Assembly: GCF_010119615.1 (NCBI RefSeq)
Contig: NZ_QOVG01000003.1
Coordinates: forward strand, 1 to 64,000
Origin: Pseudoxanthomonas gei
GTDB taxonomy: Bacteria; Pseudomonadota; Gammaproteobacteria; Xanthomonadales; Xanthomonadaceae
Direction of reading: 5' to 3'
Length of the DNA stretch: 64,000 nt
In this document: positions 53,665-63,263 of the stretch, piece after piece
Numbering within the stretch: the stretch's first letter is position 1
Layout of the letters: the number at the start of each line of letters is the position of its first letter
The notes under the pieces: generated by a model
What the model was told of the DNA's origin: nothing
The model's input: the letters and a program-made list of their open reading frames with translations, nothing else
Databases searched by the model: none
Program-made: the position numbers and the translations under genes

Positions 53665-54579
53665 TCAGTCCTCAGCGGCTCGGCGCGGCGTGCGCGTGGC
53701 CAGCCAGACGCCGGCTGCCGCCAGCACGAACCCTGCGCCTTTCAATACGGTCAGGTGTTCGCCCAGCAGCCAGTGGCCGAACAGGGCGGTCACCGGTGGC
53801 ATGAGGAAGAACAGCGAGGCCACCGCCGTGGCTGCGTCGCGCCGAACCAGTACGAACAGCAGGGCAAAGCCGCCCACCGAATTGACCAGCACCGTCCACG
53901 CCAGCGGCTGGTAGAAACCCGCTGCGGATTCGAAGCGGAAGCCTTCGGCCAGCGCCAGCGGCAACAGGACCAGGGTCGCCGACAGGTTCTGGACCGCCAG
54001 GCCAATACGCAGGTCGATTTTCGAGGAATAGCGCTTCTGGTAAAGCGTGCCCAGGCTGATGCCCAGCAACCCCACCAGCAACCCAATCCAGGCCCGCGCT
54101 GAAGTGGCACCATCCACGCGGTCCACCACCACCAGCACCACGCCGGCGAAGCCCAGCAGCAGTCCGCACCACTGGGCCCGATGCGGCCGCTCGGTTCCGG
54201 CGAAGAAGGCCAGCAATGCGACCAGCAAGGGCATGGCGCCGATCACCAGCGCGGCCACGCCGGCGCTGGCACCCCAGGCCATGGCCAGGTACACGCCACC
54301 GAACTGCATCGACAGCATCAGCACGCCGGCGACCGCGCTGTGCAGCACATCCCGGCGACTGGCGCGCGCACGCACCGCCAGCGCCAGCACGGCGAACACC
54401 ATCGCAGCCCCGGCGAAACGCCAGACCAGCGCGGTGAAAGGCGCGGCGTGGTCCAGCATCATCCGGCCGGCGATGTATCCCGTGCACCACACCATCACGA
54501 ATGAAAGCCCGAGCACCGTCAAACCACCGCCGGCCCGGGGCAACACGCGTGCTGGCTTCATTGCGTCACGGGCGCGCAT
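53665..54579 (-). CDS. EamA/DMT family transporter
   Basis: A 304-residue protein with ten predicted membrane helices and two EamA repeats. Repeat 1 ends at LVIGAMPLLVALLAFFAGTERPHRAQWCGLLLGFAGVVLVV and repeat 2 at SLFFLMPPVTALFGHWLLGEHLTVLKGAGFVLAAAGV. DMT carriers export amino acids, nucleosides or drugs; the substrate is not predictable. The ATG at 54579 or the one at 54561 could be the start. The gene abuts the GMC oxidoreductase tail to tail with no spacer. Confidence 0.88.
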   Translation of the reverse strand: MRARDAMKPARVLPRAGGGLTVLGLSFVMVWCTGYIAGRMMLDHAAPFTALVWRFAGAAMVFAVLALAVRARASRRDVLHSAVAGVLMLSMQFGGVYLAMAWGASAGVAALVIGAMPLLVALLAFFAGTERPHRAQWCGLLLGFAGVVLVVVDRVDGATSARAWIGLLVGLLGISLGTLYQKRYSSKIDLRIGLAVQNLSATLVLLPLALAEGFRFESAAGFYQPLAWTVLVNSVGGFALLFVLVRRDAATAVASLFFLMPPVTALFGHWLLGEHLTVLKGAGFVLAAAGVWLATRTPRRAAED

Positions 54580-54641
54580 GGCCGTACATGATCGGCAGGC
54601 CGCAGGTGCGCGTCATCGCGACCCTGGTCGACGGGCCCGGC

Positions 54642-56552
54642 TCACTGGCGTTCCAGCATCGCCGGCAAGGGGCAGTGCAGCACCCCGCAGATCGTGCGCA
54701 GCAGTTCGGACTCGGACACGCTCACGCGTCCATCGTGGCTGATGGCAGCGGTCAGCGCTTCCACCATCACCTGCTTGGCCATTGGATCCAGCGCGTCCAG
54801 GCCTTCCCACACGCCCTCCAGTGCCAGCACGCCCTCGGGCGGCGGCGCGTAGGCCAGGTGATCGCGCGGCAGCACGCGCTGCAGGCCACTCAGGTAGGCA
54901 TGCTGCGCGGCCCCCGGATCGTCGTTGCCCGATCGCGCCACGACCGCCAGCAGGGTCGCGAACTCCTGCCTCACATTGCCAGGCTTGCGCCGCCCGAAGC
55001 GCGCGTAACGCGCCGGGTCAAGGGATTCGCGCACCTGCACTTCCAGCAGCTTGGCCAGGCAGTATTCGAACAGCGAGACCTTGCCATCGGCATGGACCAT
55101 GGCATGCACGGCGGCCAGGAAGACTTCGAGCTCCGGGCGCGGGCGCAGGCGCAGCACCGGGAACGCGAGCGAAGCCAGCGGCAGTCGCAGCATGGGATGC
55201 AGCGAGACCAGTGTTCCTTCACGCAAGGACCAGGCCTGTGCCGCCACTGCCTCGCCCAGCCGCGCGCTCACTTCGATGCGCTGGTTGGAGGCGATGGCCG
55301 CATCGCCGTCGACCAGCAAGGCCAGCAGCAGCGGCATCACCGTGTCGCGCTGGGTGGCCAGCGCGCGCACTTCCGGCGGCATTGATTCGACGATGCTGCC
55401 GGCGCGGCGGTAGTCGTCTTCGGCCGGCGCGCCGACCTGGGCTACGACCATCGGCGGGCTGACGTTGAACTCGCGCGCGGGCAGTGGCAGCGGCGGCGGC
55501 ATGGAATCCGTTGCCGCCAGCCCCAACGCCAGGTCTTCCTGCGCGCCATCGGGCGGCGACGCCAGCCAGCGCGCCGACAGTTGCTGCAGTTTCTGGGCGT
55601 TGAAGGACGGCTCGAGCAGGCGGATGCGTTCGAGCAACGGCGGGTGGGTGGCGAACAGGCCCGCCATCGACAGGCCTTCGCCGAACAGCATGTGGCTCAC
55701 TTCCTCGGCCTTGCCCTTGTCGGTCAGCAGCGAGCCTTCATGCAGGCCGCCGATCTTCTTCAGCGCGCCGGCCAGGCCGGTGGTCTGGCGTGTGAACTGC
55801 ACCGCCGAGGCATCGGCCAGCAATTCGCGCTGGCGGCTGACACCGGCCTTGATCATGCGGCCGAAGAAAGCTCCGATGCTGCCCACTACCAACGCCACCA
55901 GGGCCACGCCCAGGATGGCGCCGCCGTTTCTGCCGCCGCCGCGCCCGTACATCAGCACGCGCTGGCCGATGATGCTCAGCATCATGATCCCGAACAGGGT
56001 GCCCATCAGGCGGATGTTGAGACGCATGTCGCCATTGAGGATGTGGCTGAACTCGTGGGCGATCACGCCCTGCAGCTCGTCGCGGTTGAGCCGTTCCAGC
56101 GCCCCGCGGGTCACCGCCACCGCGGCATCGGAAGGCGAATAGCCGGCGGCGAAGGCATTGATCGCCGCCTCGTGTTCCATGACGTACAGCCTGGGCACCG
56201 GCACGCCGGAGGCGATGGCGATTTCCTCGACCACGTTGCGCAGGCGCTTCAGCTGGAAGTCGCTGGTGTGCTCCGGCACGGCAGTGGCGCCCATCTGCAG
56301 GGCCACCGATTCGCCACCGCCGCGCAGCGAGGCCATCCGGTACATCGAACCCAGCCCGATTACCGCCAGCGTGCCGATCGTGGTGACCAGCAGCAGACCG
56401 ACCAACCCGCCGGCGCTGCGCAGCTGGGTGCCGAGCAGCAGCAACACCGCCACATCCACCGCCAGCACGATGCCCGCGACCGCCAATGCGAACAGCACCA
56501 CCATCCGGGTGGAACTGCCACGCGCCTTGGCCTGGTGCTCGAAGAAGTTCAT
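54642..56552 (-). CDS. M48 (HtpX-like) metalloprotease with TerB-like C-terminal region
   Basis: A 636-residue membrane protease. The zinc motif is HEFSH (H166 and H170) inside GVIAHEFSHILNGDMRLN, and a downstream Glu in RQRELLADASAVQFTR completes the site. Four membrane helices lie at about 17-40, 48-70, 180-200 and 215-235. E. coli HtpX is only 293 residues. The extra C-terminal half holds two segments of the TerB type, HADGKVSLFEYCLAKLLE and SHDGRVSVSESELLRTICG, each with the DG-V-E pattern. It lies downstream of the second lemA on the same strand with a 396-base spacer, in the usual LemA/M48 order. Confidence 0.9.
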   Translation of the reverse strand: MNFFEHQAKARGSSTRMVVLFALAVAGIVLAVDVAVLLLLGTQLRSAGGLVGLLLVTTIGTLAVIGLGSMYRMASLRGGGESVALQMGATAVPEHTSDFQLKRLRNVVEEIAIASGVPVPRLYVMEHEAAINAFAAGYSPSDAAVAVTRGALERLNRDELQGVIAHEFSHILNGDMRLNIRLMGTLFGIMMLSIIGQRVLMYGRGGGRNGGAILGVALVALVVGSIGAFFGRMIKAGVSRQRELLADASAVQFTRQTTGLAGALKKIGGLHEGSLLTDKGKAEEVSHMLFGEGLSMAGLFATHPPLLERIRLLEPSFNAQKLQQLSARWLASPPDGAQEDLALGLAATDSMPPPLPLPAREFNVSPPMVVAQVGAPAEDDYRRAGSIVESMPPEVRALATQRDTVMPLLLALLVDGDAAIASNQRIEVSARLGEAVAAQAWSLREGTLVSLHPMLRLPLASLAFPVLRLRPRPELEVFLAAVHAMVHADGKVSLFEYCLAKLLEVQVRESLDPARYARFGRRKPGNVRQEFATLLAVVARSGNDDPGAAQHAYLSGLQRVLPRDHLAYAPPPEGVLALEGVWEGLDALDPMAKQVMVEALTAAISHDGRVSVSESELLRTICGVLHCPLPAMLERQ

Positions 56553-56948
56553 GGGTGAGTGATGCCCTGTGGTTGATGATTGCTGCAGGGTTTGCTTTTT
56601 TCCTTTTGCGTTCCGTCCCGCCTTTGACCCAGCCTGGCGAGATGCGGCATGCAGGCGGGGACAAACCCCGCAGGGAGGCGCACATGACTTGGCGCCCTAC
56701 GCCCTTCGGGCCGGCCTCTCCGTTCGCTCGCTTGCGCTACGTAGCGGCTGCTTTTATTTGCCTTTCAAAGAATAGCGACTCGCGCAGCGCGGTTTTGAAC
56801 AGCAAAGCGGGTCAACGCTTTCACTTTGATCGGAAAGATTGCGCAAAGAGCACCCCATCCGCCTTCGGCACCCCAGCCGCTTGTCGCGGCTTCGCTCCCT
56901 GCAAGCAAGGGAAGGATCACTCCATCGAACAGGGGAGTGGTTGCTGGA
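56553..56948. other. Spacer between the LemA and M48 genes
   Basis: This 396-base spacer contains GC-rich inverted segments such as GCCCTTCGGGCC (56700-56711) and CGCAGCGCGGTT. Open frames here are short and have no family features. It may be another dispersed intergenic repeat. I see no gene or terminator that I can support. Confidence 0.4.
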
Positions 56949-57554
56949 TCAGAACTGCACCTTCGGCGCTTCCCGCACTTCCGCCTTGTCCGCCGGAATA
57001 TCCAGCAACGCGGCCGCGGCGAAATTGAACATTCCCGCCAGCACGCTGGACGGGAACACTTCGCGCCTGTTGTTGTAGGCCATGACCGAGTCGTTGTAGG
57101 CCTGCCGCGCAAAGGCCACCTTGTTCTCTGTGGTGGTCAGCTCTTCGGTCAGCTGCATCATGTTCTGGTTGGCCTTGAGTTCGGGATAGGCCTCGGCCAC
57201 GGCCAGCAAGCGCCCCAGCCCCGCGTTCAGCTGGCCCTGCGCCGCTCCCAGTTGCGCCATAGCCGCCGGATCTCCCGGGTTGGCCTTGGCCGCCGCCAGT
57301 CCGGACTGCGCCGCCGAACGCGCCGCGATCACCGTTTCCAGGGTTTCGCGTTCATGGCTCAGGTAGCCCTTGGCGGTTTCCACCAGGTTCGGGATCAGGT
57401 CGAAGCGGCGCTGAAGCTGAACGTCGATCTGCGCAAACGCGTTCCTGAAGGCGTTGCGGGCGGTCACCAGGCCGTTGTAGATACCAATGCCCCAGAAGCC
57501 TGCCACCAGCGCCAGCACGACAACAATTGCCAACAAAGTCAACAAACTGAACAT
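56949..57554 (-). CDS. LemA family protein (membrane-anchored)
   Basis: A 201-residue LemA protein with an uncleaved N-terminal helix (about 1-24, FSLLTLLAIVVVLALVAGFWGIGIYN). The core is AFAQIDVQLQRRFDLIPNLVETAKGYLSHERETLETVI and the usual RLLAVAEAYPELKANQNMMQLTEEL, then YNNRREVFPSSVLAGMFNF. It lacks the lipobox and the Pro-rich tail of the other LemA in this window. The ATG at 57554 sits 8 bases after an AGGTT-like site; the frame to 57599 has no good start. It precedes an M48 protease gene, the partner it often has. Confidence 0.92.
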   Translation of the reverse strand: MFSLLTLLAIVVVLALVAGFWGIGIYNGLVTARNAFRNAFAQIDVQLQRRFDLIPNLVETAKGYLSHERETLETVIAARSAAQSGLAAAKANPGDPAAMAQLGAAQGQLNAGLGRLLAVAEAYPELKANQNMMQLTEELTTTENKVAFARQAYNDSVMAYNNRREVFPSSVLAGMFNFAAAALLDIPADKAEVREAPKVQF

Positions 57555-57635
57555 TGAACCTCTCCCCGTTTGTGCTTTACAAAAAACCGGCGCTATCATC
57601 CGGAACCGTTACAGCTTACGCAGGCGCACTCCACG

Positions 57636-59021
57636 ATGAAAGTTAACGGCGACTGGCGCCCGGCAAGATCCCTCCGCTTCGGATTGCTTGGCGTGCTGCT
57701 GCCGCTCACGCTTGCAAGCACCGCGCAGACACCACTGCGCTGGGAACATGCCAGCGCGCATGCCACGGCCGTTCCGTCGCGCCAGTCACCCACGCAGCCG
57801 CAGGCCTACCGCACCAACCTCACCCAGCAGAACGTGCTGCCACCCGCGCAGGGTTTCGATGTCGCCGCGTTCGAGAACCTGGCCACATCGCTGACCGCTG
57901 GCGAACGCGTTCCCGGCCTGGCCATGGCCATCGTCCAGAACGGCCGCGTGCTCAGCGCACGCGGTTACGGCGTGACCGACGTCAATGCCCCGCAACTGAT
58001 TGACGCGCACACCGTGTTCCGCCTGGCTTCGTTGTCGAAGGCATTCGCGGGCACCATGGCCGGCCTGCTGGTCAACGACGGCTCGTTGCGCTGGGACAGC
58101 AAGGTCCGCGACTACGTACCCAGCTTCGAGCTCAGCGACCCGGTCGCCACCCAGCAGGTGACCGTTGCCGACCTGCTCAGCCATCGGGTCGGTCTGCACG
58201 ACCACAATGCCTATGACCGCGACATAGAAGCCAACGCCGATTACTACAGCGTGTCGCGCAAGCTGGCCAAGGCGCCGCTGGATTGCGTGCCGGGCCAGTG
58301 CTATGCGTACCAGAACGTGGCCTTCAGCCTGATCGGCGACGTCGTGTTCGCGGCCACCGGCAGCTTCTACGACCAGGCCGTCGACCGCAGGATCTTCAAG
58401 CCGTTGGGCATGAATGACGCCAGCGTTGGCCTGACCGGCATTGAAAGCAGCCAGCGCTGGGCGCGCCCGCACGTGCGCGGCCGCGGCGGCTGGGTATCGA
58501 TAATGCCCAAGCCCAATTACTACCGCCTGCCGCCGGCGGCCGGCGTCAACGCCAGCGCAAGCGACATGGCGCAATGGCTGATCGCCCAGACCGGCCACCG
58601 CACCGACGTATTGCCTGCGCCACTGCTGGCGACGCTGCATGCGCCGCTCGTCAACACCCCCGGCGAAATGCGCGCAGGCTGGCGTCGCGAACGCGTGTCC
58701 TCGGCCGGCTACGCCCTGGGCTGGCGGGTATTCGACTATGCCGGGCAACAGGTCGTCTTCCACGCAGGTGCGGTGCAGGGCTATCGCGGCCTGGTCGCAC
58801 TGGTACCGGGACGCGACCTGGGCGTGGCGATCCTGTGGAACAGCGAAAGCAGCCTGCCGTCCGGCCTGCTGCCGACCATCCTTGACCGCGCCATGGGCCT
58901 GCCTGCACAGCGCTGGCTGGACTCCACGATAGGCAACGACTTGATGATGGCCGACTCTTCCGAAGCGCCCGCCAACGACAGCGGCGCTTCATCGGGCAAG
59001 GCAGCGGCTTCCCCGAAGTAG
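57636..59021 (+). CDS. Exported serine hydrolase (beta-lactamase/penicillin-binding fold)
   Basis: A 461-residue enzyme of the class C beta-lactamase / DD-peptidase fold. An N-terminal hydrophobic stretch (about 14-30) is the export signal. The catalytic motifs are S132-L-S-K135 in LASLSKAFAG, Y225-Q-N227 in CYAYQNVAFSL, and HAGAVQGYRG near residues 373-382. The Ser/Thr-rich tail (SSEAPANDSGASSGKAAASPK) is likely disordered. Family members include esterases, D-aminopeptidases and true beta-lactamases; I cannot choose. It is divergent from the second lemA gene. Confidence 0.9.
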   Translation: MKVNGDWRPARSLRFGLLGVLLPLTLASTAQTPLRWEHASAHATAVPSRQSPTQPQAYRTNLTQQNVLPPAQGFDVAAFENLATSLTAGERVPGLAMAIVQNGRVLSARGYGVTDVNAPQLIDAHTVFRLASLSKAFAGTMAGLLVNDGSLRWDSKVRDYVPSFELSDPVATQQVTVADLLSHRVGLHDHNAYDRDIEANADYYSVSRKLAKAPLDCVPGQCYAYQNVAFSLIGDVVFAATGSFYDQAVDRRIFKPLGMNDASVGLTGIESSQRWARPHVRGRGGWVSIMPKPNYYRLPPAAGVNASASDMAQWLIAQTGHRTDVLPAPLLATLHAPLVNTPGEMRAGWRRERVSSAGYALGWRVFDYAGQQVVFHAGAVQGYRGLVALVPGRDLGVAILWNSESSLPSGLLPTILDRAMGLPAQRWLDSTIGNDLMMADSSEAPANDSGASSGKAAASPK

Positions 59022-59527
59022 GGTGGCGCAATCCGGTGCGCCGGATCGCAGCCACGACCGCGCGGGATATGCCCCGCGCCTTCAGTCTCGGGCGGGCATT
59101 CGGGAGATTCCTGCAGGCCATTCCTGTCGCACAGGCCGGACCCGTCATCGAGCCGACGATGGCGACCACTTGCGTCGGCGTGAGGTGTGCACCACGCCCA
59201 GTGCATTGATGAACCTGGCTTCGCGCCTCTTGCCGGCGACGCCAACGGAAGCCTGACCCGCGTTATGCGCGCGCCGCTTGAGCCAGCCGCTGCACCATTG
59301 CGTCCTCCTGATGCCTGAGCCGCGATCGGCCACGGGAGCTCGCCATGTTCCAGCGTCCGTGCCTTCGCCGACATGCCGCCGCTTGCGACCCGCCGCACAT
59401 CGCATGGGCGGCAATACTGCAGACCTCATTGCCTGCATCAAGCCACTGCCGACGACCCCGGCACGATGCGCCCTCAGTCCAGGCTAATGGCCATGTCGAT
59501 CAGGCTGGCTGGCTTTCCGTCCAGCCA
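59022..59527. other. Non-coding spacer downstream of the serine hydrolase
   Basis: This region of about 500 bases contains only short open frames on both strands, rich in Arg and Pro and without family features. The first bases hold a GGTGGCGCAATCCGGTGCGCC inverted repeat (about 59031-59051). It could be a decayed gene or a repeat element; I cannot identify it. Confidence 0.4.
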
Positions 59528-59528
59528 T

Positions 59529-59566
59529 AAAAAAACTCCCTCCCCGCTGGGCACCGGGGAGAGAGT
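59529..59566 (-). terminator. Rho-independent terminator of the H1-like gene
   Basis: On the minus strand, ACTCTCTCCCCG-GTGCCCAG-CGGGGAGGGAGT forms a 12-bp stem with one mismatch, followed by TTTTTTT. It lies about 40 bases after the H1-like stop at 59606. Confidence 0.88.
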
Positions 59567-59605
59567 TCTATGCATTACAGGTAATCGGGATTACTTTTTT
59601 TCTTA

Positions 59606-60061
59606 TTAGATCAGCGGAGCCGGGGTAGGCGGCAGCGCTACCGGAGCCCTTTTCTTCGCCTTCTTGGCGGGCTTCTTGGCGGCTTTTTTAGCGGCGGCCT
59701 TCTTGGCCGGCTTCTTGGCTACTTTCTTGGCAGCCTTTTTTGCAGCCTTTTTGGCTGGCTTCTTGGCTACTTTCTTGGCAGCTTTCTTGGTCGCCTTTTT
59801 AGCAGCCTTCTTGGCTGGCTTCTTGGCTACTTTCTTGGCAGCCTTCTTGGTCGCCTTTTTAGCAGCCTTCTTGGCTGGCTTCTTGGCTACTTTCTTGGCT
59901 ACTTTCTTGGCGGCCTTCTTAACTGCCTTCTTGGCCCCGGCTACCTTCTTGGCAACTTTCTTGGCGGCCTTCTTTACTGTCTTCTTCACCGTCTTCTTGG
60001 CGGCCGTTTTCTTGGCGGCTTTCTTGGCGGGTTTCTTCTTGGCGGCTTTCTTCATGGCCAT
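59606..60061 (-). CDS. Histone H1-like Lys/Ala-rich repeat protein
   Basis: A 151-residue very basic protein, nearly all Lys, Ala, Pro, Val and Thr, built from AKK-type pentad units such as KKPAKK, KKAAKK, KKATKK and KKVAKK. It ends with KKRAPVALPPTPAPLI, a short Pro-rich tail. It resembles AlgP/Hc1-like bacterial H1 proteins, which bind DNA and may compact the nucleoid. The sequence of the unit varies regularly, and a 20-residue block is repeated tandemly. A GAGGAG ribosome binding site lies 8 bases before the ATG at 60061. A terminator is at 59529-59566. Alignment-based family calls will be weak because of the low complexity. Confidence 0.9.
   Translation of the reverse strand: MAMKKAAKKKPAKKAAKKTAAKKTVKKTVKKAAKKVAKKVAGAKKAVKKAAKKVAKKVAKKPAKKAAKKATKKAAKKVAKKPAKKAAKKATKKAAKKVAKKPAKKAAKKAAKKVAKKPAKKAAAKKAAKKPAKKAKKRAPVALPPTPAPLI
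59761..59880. repeat. 60-bp tandem repeat inside the H1-like gene
   Basis: The 60-base units 59761-59820 and 59821-59880 differ at only one position (a synonymous third-position change). Each encodes one 20-residue block with KPAKKAAKKATKKAAKKVAK order. The flanks at 59701 and 59881 are related but shifted. Copy number is likely to vary among strains. Confidence 0.9.
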
Positions 60062-60240
60062 GTGATTGGCTCCTCGTCAGTTAACTATGGATTGGTGAAT
60101 CCGTTTACAAAGCCCAGTTGCAATGGAACGTCGCGGGAGTCGGACCCGCAGGCAGCCGCCGTCGCGCCAGGCGCGTCGGACCGGATTTTCCAGGCCATGC
60201 CGGGAGCGGCTGCGGCCTGTTCGCGCCATCGGGCGCGGAT

Positions 60241-60413
60241 AAAAAAACACCCGCGTCGCGAACGGCGCGGGTGTGGTGTCTGAATAGGGTTTGCGTTTTC
60301 TTGGAGGAAGCGAAGCCTGCGTCCGTCGTGTCGAGGGCGCGGGTGGAGGGCCGTTTTGTTTTGCTTGTTGTCGCGATGACTCGGCTCACTTGCTTCCGCA
60401 GGAAATGTCTGCT
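60241..60413 (-). ncRNA. Candidate small RNA or attenuated leader
   Basis: About 173 nt of minus-strand transcript are bounded by a good promoter (60421-60449) and a strong terminator: ACACCCGCG-CCGTTCGCGA-CGCGGGTGT then seven T. There is no conserved gene. A frame beginning at a GTG (about 60389) with a weak GGAAG site before it has no family features. It could be a free sRNA, or an attenuator leader for the H1-like gene 180 bases further on. No known RNA family was recognised. Confidence 0.5.
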
Positions 60414-60420
60414 GGGGCGA

Positions 60421-60449
60421 AACCTAATCACGCTTTTTGAATGTGTCAA
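60421..60449 (-). promoter_or_regulatory. Sigma-70 promoter of the candidate small RNA
   Basis: On the minus strand, TTGACA (60449-60444) and TAGGTT (60426-60421) have a 17-base spacer. The -35 is perfect and the region is AT-rich relative to the surroundings. The predicted start is near 60413. Confidence 0.6.
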
Positions 60450-60576
60450 CACTTTTGCAAAAATATTTTTCGGGCCTTCCCCGCCGTCATCCCTGATATC
60501 CGGCCTGCGACCTGGTCGCGCGCGGTCGATCATGGTGCGCACATGCGCGCGCCACGATCCGGGCCGATTGAAAAAC

Positions 60577-60599
60577 ACCGCAATTAATGCGGTTTTTTT
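60577..60599. terminator. Bidirectional terminator-like hairpin
   Basis: ACCGCA-ATTAA-TGCGGT (60577-60593) is followed by T7 on the plus strand and by GTTTTT on the minus strand. No gene is directly upstream on either strand; see the spacer entry. Confidence 0.7.
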
Positions 60600-61007
60600 A
60601 TCGCGCGTTATTTTCGAACCGAACAACAGCGACGCATGACGCAAGACGTGACGCCATCGCCATCGCACCTGCTGACAAATAAATGGATGCACTTCAGTGA
60701 CTGCAACGGCCGGCGCGAATGGGAGTCGCAGAAGTCCAAATGCGCGGATTTGCGCAAACTTTTTTGACCTTGCGAGCCAGCATTCGAAGTCGGCGACGCA
60801 ACCGAACGGGCGCGCGAACGGGACCGTCTACTGCCATCGGCACTCGGCAACGGCGCTGCCAGTCCGGCAGGAAGGTGATCAGCGACGCGCTACCGGAATG
60901 CCTGCGCAGTCAGCAGACGCGATACGCAGGCGGTCCCGGAACATTTGCAAATAGCGCACGACCAGGCGATGGCGATGGCGATGGCCTGTTCCGGCTTTCC
61001 CCGCGGC
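60600..61007. other. Non-coding spacer between two terminators
   Basis: This region of about 400 bases lies between the gcvH terminator and the hairpin at 60577. It has no recognised gene or RNA. It includes a short GGCGAT x3 run near 60967-60985 and an AT-rich patch (GGTCAAAAAAGTTTGCGC on the minus strand, near 60765). Confidence 0.4.
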
Positions 61008-61040
61008 AAAAAGCATTCCGGCCGCACTGGGCGGCCGGAA
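61008..61040 (-). terminator. Rho-independent terminator of gcvH
   Basis: On the minus strand, TTCCGGCCGC-CCAGT-GCGGCCGGAA forms a perfect 10-bp stem, followed by TGCTTTTTGCC. It is 28 bases after the gcvH stop at 61068. Confidence 0.88.
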
Positions 61041-61067
61041 CGGGGAGTTCAAGGAACGAACGCCTGC

Positions 61068-61463
61068 TCAGTTGTCATCCTCTTCCAGCAGCTCGGCGTA
61101 GTCATCGGGTGCCAGCAGGTCGTTGAGCTGATCGGGCTCTTCGATTTCCATGACGTAAATCCAGCCCTCGCCATAGGCGTCCTCGTTGATGGTCTCCGGC
61201 TTGTCGGCCAGGTCCGAGTTCACTTCCACCACCGTCCCGGTAAGCGGGCTGTAGACGTCGGACGCGGCCTTCACCGACTCGACCACCGCGGCGGCGTTGC
61301 CGGCCTCGACGCGATCGCCAACGTTCGGGAGCTCGACGTAGACCAGGTCGCCCAGCAGGCCCTGTGCATGGTCGGAGATGCCGACGGTGACGCGTCCGCT
61401 GCCTTCAACGCGTGCCCACTCGTGGGACTTGAGGAATTTGAGGTCGCCTGGGATCTCGCTCAT
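61068..61463 (-). CDS. gcvH: Glycine cleavage system H protein
   Basis: A 131-residue lipoyl carrier (E. coli 129) that shuttles the aminomethyl group between P and T proteins. The lipoylation lysine is K65 in [14 protein letters not shown]. The N-terminal part reads [11 protein letters not shown] and [26 protein letters not shown] sequence. It ends [13 protein letters not shown], an acidic tail. It lies 91 bases downstream of gcvT on the same strand. The P protein gene is not in this window. Confidence 0.95.
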   Translation of the reverse strand: MSEIPGDLKFLKSHEWARVEGSGRVTVGISDHAQGLLGDLVYVELPNVGDRVEAGNAAAVVESVKAASDVYSPLTGTVVEVNSDLADKPETINEDAYGEGWIYVMEIEEPDQLNDLLAPDDYAELLEEDDN

Positions 61464-61554
61464 GTTGCTGCTCCGGTGGATCGGGTTGAGGGTTGCGGTG
61501 TGGCGTTAGTTTAGCGAAGGATTCCGTTGCGTGGCGGTCAAGACCAGCACGCCT

Positions 61555-62661
<1,107 letters not shown>

Positions 62662-62750
62662 GGCGGTGCCTCGTGGAAAGACCGCCATTATCCCAGATAG
62701 GAAGGAAGTGGATGTGTCGGCCCTACCGGCGGCACGTATCGCCGCCAGGA

Positions 62751-63260
62751 CTAGAGTTCGCCAAACCCTTCGTTGATGCAGTCGACGCGCGCCGGGTCGA
62801 GGAACAAGAACTTCCCGGTCTTCAGATCCAGGCGGCGGGCCCAGGCGACATCGGCCAGGTAGGGCTCGTCAGCACCCTGTCGCACCACCGCAATCACCTT
62901 GGCATCGTCGACCCTGTCCACCCGGCAACTGCCTGCCTGCCAGGAATACTCCTTGCCGGTCGTGGGATAGGGCTGCGCATCGGTGATGTGCCATTGCGCC
63001 AGCAGTCCGTCGTGACCCGCCAGTCGAGCCGCCGTGACATACCGCAATACCGGCTCCCGTCCGGGATCGGCAGCGGCATCGGCCAACAGGCCGATGGAGA
63101 AATCGCAGACGTGCGCCGGATCGGTCGAATCGCTGAGGCAGGCACCGCCGACGTCTCGCAAGCCTGCCGGATAAGGAGGCACGGTCTTGGCAACGAGCTC
63201 GACTGCCGCCGCGGCCGCGGGCAGCATCGCCAACGCCATCAGGGCGGCCAGGCACGGCAC
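62751..63260 (-). CDS. Exported protein of unknown function
   Basis: A 169-residue protein with a signal peptide (about 1-19, [16 protein letters not shown]). The mature part contains [30 protein letters not shown], four Cys residues in all (two near the N-terminus, one in AGSCRVD and one in VDCINEGFG), and a [13 protein letters not shown] segment. Paired cysteines point to disulfides in the periplasm. I do not recognise a family. It starts 3 bases after the NfeD stop, so the two are cotranscribed. Confidence 0.75.
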   Translation of the reverse strand: MPCLAALMALAMLPAAAAAVELVAKTVPPYPAGLRDVGGACLSDSTDPAHVCDFSIGLLADAAADPGREPVLRYVTAARLAGHDGLLAQWHITDAQPYPTTGKEYSWQAGSCRVDRVDDAKVIAVVRQGADEPYLADVAWARRLDLKTGKFLFLDPARVDCINEGFGEL

Positions 63261-63263
63261 GGC

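Noticed and set aside
59606..60061. The H1-like repeat region as a CRISPR array
   Set aside because: The units are coding, contiguous and without unique spacers.
60121..60160. A tRNA T-arm-like hairpin (GCGGG-TCCGACT-CCCGC) on the minus strand
   Set aside because: No CCA end, no matching 5' acceptor strand and no D or anticodon arm are found nearby. It is probably a chance palindrome or a remnant at most.
62662..62750. A possible glycine riboswitch upstream of gcvT
   Set aside because: The gap of about 90 bases is too short for a tandem aptamer, and the conserved cores are not seen.
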